DNA of 42,457 nt from Bacteroidota bacterium (GTDB taxonomy: Bacteria; Bacteroidota; Bacteroidia; B-17B0; Aurantibacillaceae). The notes under the pieces are model-generated. The model had not been told where the DNA came from, ran no database searches, and saw only the letters and a program-made list of their open reading frames with translations. The translations under genes and the position numbers were made by a program. Position 1 is the stretch's first letter, and each line of letters starts with the position of its first letter. The stretch spans positions 11,405 to 53,861 of the forward strand of contig JABDCR010000013.1 in the NCBI GenBank assembly GCA_013288015.1, written 5' to 3'. Below, piece by piece: positions 7,662 to 14,765 of the stretch.

Positions 7662-9542
7662 ATGCAGACAGGTAAGATAAACGTACAAACAGAAAACATT
7701 TTTCCCATCATTAAAAAATTTCTTTACTCCGACCACGAAATATTTTTACGTGAGTTAGTTAGTAATGCTGTTGATGCTACCAAAAAGCTGAAAGCCTTTT
7801 CATCAATGGGTGAGTTTAAAGGTGAGGTGGGTAAAACAACACTTGAAATTATTTTAGATAAAAAAGCAAAAACACTTACCATACGTGATAGAGGTATAGG
7901 AATGACGGGTGATGATATTGTAAAATATATTACACAAATTGCGTTTTCGGGTGCTGAGGAGTTTGTAACTAAATACAAAGACAAGGTTGATGCTAATGCC
8001 ATGATTGGTCATTTTGGTTTAGGTTTTTACTCGGCCTTTATGGTTGCTAAAGAAGTTGAAATTGTTTCCTTATCATTTAGAGAAGGCGCCAAAGCGGCGC
8101 GCTGGATATGTGATGGCAGCCCTGAATATAAATTAGAAGAAACTACCAAAGAGTTTAGAGGCACCGATATTATTTTACACATAGCTGATGATAGCACCGA
8201 GTTTTTAGAAGAAGCCCGCATTGATACACTGCTAAAAAAATATTGCCGTTTTTTACCGGAAGAAATAAAATTTGGAACTAAAAAGGAATATGTAAAAGCA
8301 GAGAAAGAAGGTGATAAAGAAACCGAAGTTGAAGTTGATAACATCATCAACAATCCAAATCCTTTGTGGACCAGAAAACCTGCTGACTTGACGGACGAAG
8401 ACTACAAAAACTTTTACCGTGAGTTATATCCGATGAATTTTGAGGAACCTCTTTTTTGGATTCATTTAAATGTAGATTATCCGTTTAACTTAACAGGTGT
8501 GCTTTATTTTCCGAAACTTAAAAATAATTTTGAAGCGCCTAAAGATAAAATACAATTATACAGCAATCAGGTTTTTGTAACCGATAATGTTGAGCATGTA
8601 GTACCTGATTTTTTAATGTTGTTACGTGGTGTAATTGATAGCCCAGATATTCCATTAAACGTATCGCGTAGTTATTTGCAAGCAGATAGCAACGTTAAAA
8701 AAATAGCAGCGCACATAACTAAAAAAGTAGCTGATAAACTGGAAGAAATATTTAAAAAAGACCGCACCGATTTTGAGAAAAAATGGAACGACATTAAAAT
8801 TTTTGTTGAGTACGGCATGCTTAGCGATGATAAATTTAATGATAAAGCACAAAAATTTGCTTTGCTTACAAATACCGAAGATGCGCACTTTACTTTAGAA
8901 GAGTATGAAAACAAAATAAAACCCATACAGACCGATAAAGACAAAAAACTAATTTACTTATATACTACCAATGTTGCCGAGCAGCATAGTTATATACAAG
9001 CAGCTAAGGACAGGGGATATGATGTATTGTTGTTTGATACCCCTTTAGATTCTCACTTTATTGGTAAATTAGAAAGTACTTTGAAAGAAGTTGCCTTTGT
9101 GCGAGTTGATGCTGATACGGTTGATAAACTGATTAAAAAAGACGAAGAACAAGTATCGAAACTTAATGATGAACAGAAAAAAGAACTACAACCTATTGTT
9201 GAAGAAGTAGTAGCTAAAGATAAATTTACGGTAGTGTTTGAAAGTTTGAGCGAAAAAGACGCACCTATGCTAATTACACGCCCTGAATTTATGCGCCGTA
9301 TGAAAGACATGAGTGCTATGGGTGGCGGCGGAATGAGTTTTTATGGTGAAATGCCTGATATGTATAATTTGGTTGTTAACACAAACCATCCGCTTATCAG
9401 TAAAATATTAGGAGAGAAAAACGCTGATAAACGCAAAGCTATAAGCAAACAGGCTGCTGATTTAGCTATGCTGTCGCAAGGTTTATTAAAAGGCGAAGAG
9501 CTTACTAAATTTATAAAACGCTCGGTTGAGTTAATCGATTAA
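7662..9542 (+). CDS. htpG: Hsp90-family molecular chaperone HtpG
   Basis: This cytosolic ATP-dependent chaperone has 626 residues, the usual bacterial length. The N-terminal GHKL ATPase domain shows FLRELVSNAVDA, DRGIGM and GHFGLGFYSAFMVA, which form the ATP pocket and lid. The middle domain contains NPLWTRKP and the FEEPLFWIHLNVDYPF stretch with PLNVSRSYLQ. The C-terminal dimerisation region ends KRSVELID, without the eukaryotic EEVD tail, as expected for a bacterial protein. It stands alone between two terminators, with a TAnnTTTG promoter and inverted repeats upstream that suggest stress regulation. Identification is secure. Confidence 0.98.
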   Translation: MQTGKINVQTENIFPIIKKFLYSDHEIFLRELVSNAVDATKKLKAFSSMGEFKGEVGKTTLEIILDKKAKTLTIRDRGIGMTGDDIVKYITQIAFSGAEEFVTKYKDKVDANAMIGHFGLGFYSAFMVAKEVEIVSLSFREGAKAARWICDGSPEYKLEETTKEFRGTDIILHIADDSTEFLEEARIDTLLKKYCRFLPEEIKFGTKKEYVKAEKEGDKETEVEVDNIINNPNPLWTRKPADLTDEDYKNFYRELYPMNFEEPLFWIHLNVDYPFNLTGVLYFPKLKNNFEAPKDKIQLYSNQVFVTDNVEHVVPDFLMLLRGVIDSPDIPLNVSRSYLQADSNVKKIAAHITKKVADKLEEIFKKDRTDFEKKWNDIKIFVEYGMLSDDKFNDKAQKFALLTNTEDAHFTLEEYENKIKPIQTDKDKKLIYLYTTNVAEQHSYIQAAKDRGYDVLLFDTPLDSHFIGKLESTLKEVAFVRVDADTVDKLIKKDEEQVSKLNDEQKKELQPIVEEVVAKDKFTVVFESLSEKDAPMLITRPEFMRRMKDMSAMGGGGMSFYGEMPDMYNLVVNTNHPLISKILGEKNADKRKAISKQAADLAMLSQGLLKGEELTKFIKRSVELID

Positions 9543-9574
9543 AATTTTTAGTATCCTTTGTATCAAAAGGCTGA

Positions 9575-9614
9575 AAAAACAGAAAAGAGTTCAATTGAAC
9601 TCTTTTCTGTTTTT
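9575..9614. terminator. Perfect 40-bp palindrome, bidirectional terminator
   Basis: Bases 9575-9594 are the exact reverse complement of 9595-9614, with no spacer. It is bounded by A runs on the left and T runs on the right and centred on caattg. It lies between the convergent htpG and DUF4238 genes, 32 bases after the htpG stop and 8 bases before the end of the opposing gene, so it can end transcription from both sides. Confidence 0.85.
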
Positions 9615-9622
9615 AAAATTTA

Positions 9623-10510
9623 TCAAAAATGATTAAAGATTGTTTCTTTTAACTTTTCACTCCATCCTGGGTTTGTTAAATATTCCTTTGAAGTTTTAGC
9701 CAAAAATTCGAGATGTGTTTTATCTGAACTAGCTGCATAACGACCAGCTTGATGAAAAAGCAATAAATCTACTTGTAAATTAAATATTGGTGGTAGATTT
9801 TTGGGCTTAGTTTTTTTTGTGGCTATAAGTAAAATTTTTGAAGATAATGGAACTATTAGCTCCTCCTGAAGACTTGATAAATCTTTAAATTCCTTATGAA
9901 ATATTATGGGATTGTCAGTTATAATATGAAGATCAGTTTTATGATAATAAATCCTCCACTCGTCTTTATTTATTTTATTGAATTTTTTTGTGAAAGAGGA
10001 TATAGGTAATAAAGCAGGATATAATTTTACCCATGCATCTAACCCTCTAAGCATTTCTTCTGTTTCTATATGTCGTTTGCCTGTTTTTTCATCAAAAATG
10101 CCAAAACCTAAATCCTTGAAAGATAAGTTTTTAATTATGGCATTTCGCAAGCCGTCATTAATTGGAGTTCTCCAAAAAACAGAGAAAATTAAAAATTGAA
10201 TAGCATAAAGCCTTTCTGGAGATAATATAGAATCTTCAGGAGATGAATTTACAATATCATGAAGAGCACTTGCGGCTTTACTATCAAAACGACTTAACAT
10301 ATGTTCTGCTAAATCCATTTTACGAAGTTCTTTTGTGTTTTGGTCTTCAATGATTGCTGTGTTTCTGTGATTTTCAGCAAAGGTGTTTTCTGGATTAGAC
10401 CTGTAAATATTTCCCGTATTTTTATCATATACAAAATATTTATTTTCCTTATCCGTAAAACCTTTTAGGTAGAAGCGAGGTATATAATGGTGTTTTTTTG
10501 ATAAAGTCAT
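9623..10510 (-). CDS. DUF4238 domain-containing protein
   Basis: A 295-residue protein opening with KKHHYIPRFYLKGF near residue 5, the hallmark of the DUF4238 family, followed by YDKNTGNIYRSNPENTFAE. No signal peptide or membrane segment is evident, so it is probably cytoplasmic. The central part is largely helical in appearance and contains ITDNPIIFHKEF followed by LIVPLSSKILLIA, another typical family feature. No biochemical function is established for the family as far as I know. It is the last gene of a leftward set, 48 bases after ispH, and may have its own weak promoter. The family is patchily distributed, so recent acquisition is possible, but nothing mobile flanks it. Confidence 0.85.
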   Translation of the reverse strand: MTLSKKHHYIPRFYLKGFTDKENKYFVYDKNTGNIYRSNPENTFAENHRNTAIIEDQNTKELRKMDLAEHMLSRFDSKAASALHDIVNSSPEDSILSPERLYAIQFLIFSVFWRTPINDGLRNAIIKNLSFKDLGFGIFDEKTGKRHIETEEMLRGLDAWVKLYPALLPISSFTKKFNKINKDEWRIYYHKTDLHIITDNPIIFHKEFKDLSSLQEELIVPLSSKILLIATKKTKPKNLPPIFNLQVDLLLFHQAGRYAASSDKTHLEFLAKTSKEYLTNPGWSEKLKETIFNHF

Positions 10511-10558
10511 TGAGCAATTTCACACATTTTATGGCAATTTAATTTTAGGAATGTTGCT

Positions 10559-11779
10559 TTATTTTATAAAGCTTAATGCATCTTCTTTAGTTTGCACATT
10601 TTTAAAACAACTTAGTAGTTGGTTTAAAACACGTTCAACGGTTGCATCGGGGCAAGATGCGCCGCTGGTTAATATAATTTTTACTTTATCTTTTTTAGGA
10701 ATAAAATTTTCGGTACTCAGTTTTTTCTGATGCGGATAATCAAAATGATGTATCATAGTATTTGATTCTATTTCTTTTTCGGAAGAAATAAAATAGGTGG
10801 GAAATTTTTGCTCTAATAATTCTACTAAGTGAGATGTGTTTGAGCTGTTATAACCACCAACCACAACTGCTAAATCTGCATCGGTTTTTAGTAAGCCGTA
10901 TGTAGCATCTTGGTTTTCGTTGGTAGCATAGCAAAGGGTATCGCGGGTATCGGCAAAATGTTGTTTCGTGTTTTCTACTCCATATTTGGCAATCATTACT
11001 TGTTTAAAGTGCTCAGCTATCTCTTGTGTTTCGGTAGCCAACATCGTAGTTTGGTTAATTACACCAACTTGTTGCAGGTGTTTTGTCACATCAAAATTTG
11101 CCGAGTACTTGCCTTTAAATTCTTCATAAAAAAGTGCAGCATCTTTTTTGCCGGTTATATAATCGCTTAGTTTTTTTGCCTCGGCTAAATCTTTTACTAC
11201 AATAGCTGGTGCGCTTTGTGCGCTGCGCGAAAAAGTAGCACGAGTTTCTTCGTGCGTATATTTTCCGTGAATAATGATGGTGTAATTTTCTTTTCCTATT
11301 TGTTCCGATTTTTTCCAAACACGCTCCACAAACGGACAAGTAGTATTGTATTTTTGTACTTCAATATTTTTTTGCTGCAACAACTTTTCTATTTCTAAAG
11401 TTGTACCAAAGGCGGGTATAATTACTACATCGGCAGGCGTAAGTTCATCAAACGAAATAAGTTGTTTGCCATTGGTGTCTTGTAAAAATTGAACGCCGTT
11501 ATCCGTCAAATCTTTATTTACGTCAGGATTATGTATCATTTGACTCAATAAAAAAATACGCTTACCCGGGTTTTCGTTTACAGCTTTAAAAGAAATTTCG
11601 ATGGCGTTTTCTACACCGTAGCAAAAACCAAAATGACGTGCAATGTAAAAACTTACCGGACCAAAATCTACATACGTAGGTGACATGTCTCTTTTACGAG
11701 GGTCGTTTACTTTTTGATACGATTTTATTTTTGTAATGAGTGGGCTGCGGTAAAACTCAGGAATTTCAAAAGTTTTCAT
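10559..11779 (-). CDS. ispH: 4-hydroxy-3-methylbut-2-enyl diphosphate reductase IspH
   Basis: This enzyme performs the last step of the MEP pathway, reducing HMBPP to isopentenyl and dimethylallyl diphosphate with an iron-sulfur cluster. All three cluster cysteines are visible: C53 in GFCYGVENA, C148 in NTTCPFVE and C376 in GASCPDATVE. Substrate-binding candidates are H83 (MIHNPDV), and H176 and E178 in HEET. At 406 residues it is longer than the enterobacterial protein, mainly through an N-terminal extension of about 40 residues, a form common in Bacteroidota. It starts 8 bases after the response regulator gene ends, so the two are probably co-transcribed. That arrangement gives the isoprenoid enzyme a possible regulatory link, but the partnership is unproven. 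Confidence 0.96.
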   Translation of the reverse strand: MKTFEIPEFYRSPLITKIKSYQKVNDPRKRDMSPTYVDFGPVSFYIARHFGFCYGVENAIEISFKAVNENPGKRIFLLSQMIHNPDVNKDLTDNGVQFLQDTNGKQLISFDELTPADVVIIPAFGTTLEIEKLLQQKNIEVQKYNTTCPFVERVWKKSEQIGKENYTIIIHGKYTHEETRATFSRSAQSAPAIVVKDLAEAKKLSDYITGKKDAALFYEEFKGKYSANFDVTKHLQQVGVINQTTMLATETQEIAEHFKQVMIAKYGVENTKQHFADTRDTLCYATNENQDATYGLLKTDADLAVVVGGYNSSNTSHLVELLEQKFPTYFISSEKEIESNTMIHHFDYPHQKKLSTENFIPKKDKVKIILTSGASCPDATVERVLNQLLSCFKNVQTKEDALSFIK

Positions 11780-11787
11780 TAAAGGAC

Positions 11788-12450
11788 TTAATTGGTGTGT
11801 ATCTCCTCATCAACCAATAAATTGTTTTTTACGGCAAACATAACCACACCTGCGGTGTTATTTACCTTAAGTTTTTGCATTACATTTTTGCGATGTGTGT
11901 GTACAGTATGAAAACTTAAAAAAAGTTTTTCGGCAATTTGTTTGTTTGATAAACCAAGCGCAATGTGTTTAATAATTTCAATCTCTCTGTCAGATACGGC
12001 AAAGCCTTCACAAGATGTTTTTTTGCTATATGTTTTAGCAATCGTTTCAGCATCTGCCGTTAAAGCATCAATAATTTGTCCGCATAAAAAACGGGTGCCT
12101 TTTTCAGTATTATCTATAGCGTCGCAAATTTCTTGCTTATCACACTCTTTTAATAAAAAGCTGGTAACGCCTGCATTTAATAAAGAAGAAATTTCTTCTT
12201 TAGGCAACATTGGACTAATAGCAAGAATTTGAAGGGCTTTAAATTGCTTTTTAATTTGAGAAACGTCGGTAGGGGTAATTTGCATAGATACCGGGTCTAT
12301 CACTAAAATATCAGGTTTATGCTTTTTTAAGGCTGATAAAAGGTTGTTTTTTTCGGTTACTTCGTTAATGGTAACGCTATAACTAGCCTGCATTAGAGCT
12401 TTAAACCCTTCACGCATCAGCACACTGTTATCGGCAACTACAATATTCAT
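11788..12450 (-). CDS. NarL/LuxR-type response regulator
   Basis: A 220-residue two-component transcription factor. The receiver domain (about 1-120) has phosphoacceptor D52 in ILVIDP, S79 (AISP) and K101 (LLKE). The acidic pair near the N-terminus reads D7-N8 instead of the usual two acids, leaving phosphorylation plausible but not certain. The C-terminal LuxR helix-turn-helix (about 148-212) contains SDREIEIIKHIALGLSNKQ and the recognition helix region SFHTVHTHRKNV. No sensor kinase lies in the window. It has its own promoter just downstream of the SRP RNA terminator and precedes ispH closely. Its target genes cannot be read from the sequence. Confidence 0.93.
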   Translation of the reverse strand: MNIVVADNSVLMREGFKALMQASYSVTINEVTEKNNLLSALKKHKPDILVIDPVSMQITPTDVSQIKKQFKALQILAISPMLPKEEISSLLNAGVTSFLLKECDKQEICDAIDNTEKGTRFLCGQIIDALTADAETIAKTYSKKTSCEGFAVSDREIEIIKHIALGLSNKQIAEKLFLSFHTVHTHRKNVMQKLKVNNTAGVVMFAVKNNLLVDEEIHTN

Positions 12451-12473
12451 TATTTATAATGATTTTAATTAAG

Positions 12474-12501
12474 CAAATATACGAAGATTTAAGATACCAA
12501 A
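12474..12501 (-). promoter_or_regulatory. Promoter of response regulator-ispH operon
   Basis: Read on the minus strand, TATATTTG (12481 to 12474) is a perfect TAnnTTTG element. TTTG (12501 to 12498) lies 16 bases upstream of it, at the short end of the normal spacing. The expected start lies about 20 bases before the ATG at 12450. Confidence 0.7.
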
Positions 12502-12511
12502 AAAGGGGAAT

Positions 12512-12616
12512 AAAAAAAGGGTAAGCTACTTTCATCGCACCGCTACAACCACCTACCCTTGCTGCGTTCCCACCCTGGGGGATTTGGTAGGAGCTGATCG
12601 TGAAAGACTTACCCGG
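12512..12616 (-). ncRNA. ffs: Small signal recognition particle RNA (4.5S)
   Basis: Read on the minus strand, the RNA folds as one long hairpin. The end GGGUAAG (12614 to 12608) pairs with CUUACCC (12525 to 12519). UCUUUCA pairs with UGAAAGU, and further in CCUACC pairs with GGUAGG. The apical part reads CCCCCAGGGUGGGAACGCAG followed by CAAGG, the conserved helix 8 region that binds the SRP protein Ffh (GGAA and AGCA-type internal loops). A run of seven U at 12518-12512 follows the closing stem and acts as terminator. The ends are estimated to within a few bases. The gene targets membrane proteins for co-translational insertion. Confidence 0.9.
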
Positions 12617-12618
12617 CG

Positions 12619-12626
12619 CAAAATTA
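12619..12626 (-). promoter_or_regulatory. Core promoter element of ffs
   Basis: TAATTTTG on the minus strand (12626 to 12619) fits TAnnTTTG and sits a few bases before the inferred 5' end of the SRP RNA. The upstream TTTG element is not clear. Confidence 0.65.
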
Positions 12627-12679
12627 GTATTTATTTCGTTATTAAAATAAAAATCGCAAACTTTGCTTCTTATCTTTTT

Positions 12680-13636
12680 ATGGACATATCTGTAATTATC
12701 CCCCTTTTAAACGAAGAAGAGTCTTTACCCGAGTTACACGACTGGATTGTGCGCATAATGCAACAGCACAATTACAGTTACGAAATTGTTTTTGTAGATG
12801 ATGGAAGTAAAGATAAATCGTGGAGTGTAATTGAAGGTTTGTCGCAGAAAAACCCAAATGTAAAGGCCATAAAATTTAGAAGAAATTACGGAAAATCGCC
12901 CGCTTTGCATGTAGGTTTTGAAACTGCACAAGGTAACGTTGTTATAACCATGGACGCCGATTTACAGGATAGTCCGGATGAAATTCCTGAGCTTTATAAC
13001 ATGATAACCCAGGGTGGTTTTGACTTAGTAAGTGGCTGGAAACAAAAACGTTACGATAATGCGGTTACTAAAAATTTACCCAGTAAACTTTATAACTGGA
13101 CTAACCGAAAAATAAGTGGCATTCAGCTACATGATATGAATTGCGGTTTAAAAGCCTATAAAAAAGAAGTTATAAAAAGCATTGAAATTTATGGCGAAAT
13201 GCACCGTTTTATACCGGTTTTGGCTAAAAATGCAGGCTTTGATAACATTACTGAAAAAACAGTACAACATCAAGCAAGAAAATACGGCACATCTAAATTT
13301 GGTTGGGATAGATTTATTAATGGTTTTTTAGATTTACTGACCATAACATTTCTTTCAAAATTTGGTAAACGCCCCATGCATTTATTTGGCACACTAGGCA
13401 CATTTATGTTTATAGTTGGTTTTTTTGTAACTGTTTATTTAGGTGGTGAAAAATTATATTGTGTTTATAATAATCAACGTGCTCCTTTGGTAGCCAGCAA
13501 CCCTTTGTTTTTTATTGCCTTAACTACGATGGTTTTAGGTACACTTTTATTTTTAACTGGTTTTGTAGGCGAGCTTATTTTACGCAACTCATCAGTACGA
13601 AACCATTATTTGTTAGAGAAGAAGGTTAATCTTTAA
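12680..13636 (+). CDS. GT2 polyprenol-phosphate glycosyltransferase
   Basis: A 318-residue membrane-attached enzyme that likely moves a sugar from a nucleotide donor to a polyprenyl phosphate carrier. The GT-A domain shows ISVIIPLLNEEESL, FVDDGSKD, MDADLQDSPDEIPEL (metal and donor binding) and HDMNCGLKAY with GEMHRFIPVL, the pattern of the DPM1/GtrB-like branch. Two hydrophobic segments follow, at about 232-255 and 272-297. The start at 12680 is preferred because MDISVIIPLL is the normal family beginning; the frame continues open upstream to 12584 only by running through the SRP RNA gene. It overlaps mutY by one base (TAATG). The donor sugar is not predictable; lipid or surface glycan modification is likely. 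Confidence 0.9.
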   Translation: MDISVIIPLLNEEESLPELHDWIVRIMQQHNYSYEIVFVDDGSKDKSWSVIEGLSQKNPNVKAIKFRRNYGKSPALHVGFETAQGNVVITMDADLQDSPDEIPELYNMITQGGFDLVSGWKQKRYDNAVTKNLPSKLYNWTNRKISGIQLHDMNCGLKAYKKEVIKSIEIYGEMHRFIPVLAKNAGFDNITEKTVQHQARKYGTSKFGWDRFINGFLDLLTITFLSKFGKRPMHLFGTLGTFMFIVGFFVTVYLGGEKLYCVYNNQRAPLVASNPLFFIALTTMVLGTLLFLTGFVGELILRNSSVRNHYLLEKKVNL

Positions 13637-14673
13637 TGATTGGCGCAAAACTTATAAAGTGGTTTAAGCAAAACAAGCGCGATTTACCGTGGCGCAACAC
13701 TACCGACCCATACAAAGTTTGGTTGTCCGAAATTATTTTACAACAAACTCGCGTAGCACAAGGCATGCCTTATTACATGGCATTTGTAAAAACATTCCCA
13801 ACCGTGTTTGACTTGGCTAAAGCACCCGAGCAAAAAGTGTTGAAGTTATGGCAGGGCTTAGGTTATTACTCGCGCGCGCGCAATTTGCATACTGCTGCAA
13901 AAGAAGTGGTGAAAAATTACAAAGGCATTTTTCCAAGTGAATTTGAAGAATTAAAAAAATTAAAAGGCGTAGGCGATTATACGGCTGCGGCTATTTCATC
14001 TTTTTGTTTTAATAAACCGCAGGCTGTGGTAGATGGCAATGTGTACAGAGTTTTAGCAAGACTGTTTGCTATTGATACACCCATAAATTCAACCGAAGGA
14101 AAAAAACAATTTGCATTGCTAGCACAAGAATTAGTAGATAAAAAAAATGCAGGAGCTTATAACCAAGCCATTATGGAATTTGGGGCTTTGTATTGCACCC
14201 CACATAAACCTAATTGCGAAGCTTGTGTTTTTTATGATACTTGTTTGAGTGGCCTTGCGGGCAAGGCTTTAAATTATCCGATAAAAATTGCAAGCAAAAA
14301 AGTAACTACACGTTACTTCGAATATTTTGTAATTATTTCAAATAAAAACACCTACACACAAAAGCGTACCGAAAGTGATATTTGGAAAAATTTACATCAG
14401 TTTCCTTTACTAGAGTATGCCGAAAAACCAACTGATACCGGGGTTTTAGAACAATTGAAAAAAGAAATTTTGAAAACAAAAACCAACAATTTTGAAATTA
14501 TAAAACAAACTGCCTATAAAAAACACCAACTATCGCATCAAACTATTTATGCTAGATTTACCTATATAAATGCTAAAAAATTTACTAACCCAAACTATAA
14601 GCAAACATCTTTAAAACAACTTAAAAAATTGCCTTTACCCATACTTTTGGCAAACGAAATTGTTGATTTATAA
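13636..14673 (+). CDS. mutY: Adenine DNA glycosylase MutY
   Basis: This base-excision repair enzyme removes adenine mispaired with 8-oxoguanine. It has 345 residues, the family's usual size. The catalytic E32 lies in WLSEIILQQTRV, the helix-hairpin-helix is LKGVGDYTAAAI at about 109-120, and the catalytic aspartate D133 is in VVDGNVYRVLARL. The 4Fe-4S loop has Cys187, 194, 197 and 203 (C-X6-C-X2-C-X5-C). A C-terminal NUDIX-like domain (about 225-345) that recognises 8-oxoguanine follows, containing SDIWKNLHQFPL. Translation is probably coupled to the glycosyltransferase upstream through the one-base overlap; the two have no obvious functional link. Confidence 0.97.
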   Translation: MIGAKLIKWFKQNKRDLPWRNTTDPYKVWLSEIILQQTRVAQGMPYYMAFVKTFPTVFDLAKAPEQKVLKLWQGLGYYSRARNLHTAAKEVVKNYKGIFPSEFEELKKLKGVGDYTAAAISSFCFNKPQAVVDGNVYRVLARLFAIDTPINSTEGKKQFALLAQELVDKKNAGAYNQAIMEFGALYCTPHKPNCEACVFYDTCLSGLAGKALNYPIKIASKKVTTRYFEYFVIISNKNTYTQKRTESDIWKNLHQFPLLEYAEKPTDTGVLEQLKKEILKTKTNNFEIIKQTAYKKHQLSHQTIYARFTYINAKKFTNPNYKQTSLKQLKKLPLPILLANEIVDL

Positions 14674-14765
14674 TTAATTGAATTCGCCATCAAAAAGCCA
14701 ATAATTTGATATTTTTCGTTTATTTCAAAGAAAATATCTATATTCGTAAACCAAAAAAAACGGGT

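Noticed and set aside
12584-12679. Upstream extension of the GT2 glycosyltransferase
   Set aside because: It overlaps the SRP RNA gene on the other strand, and the extra residues do not belong to the family's normal N-terminus.
14706-14765. Earlier ATG for the 1003-residue surface protein
   Set aside because: It would place a polar, aromatic segment in front of a complete signal peptide starting at 14766.
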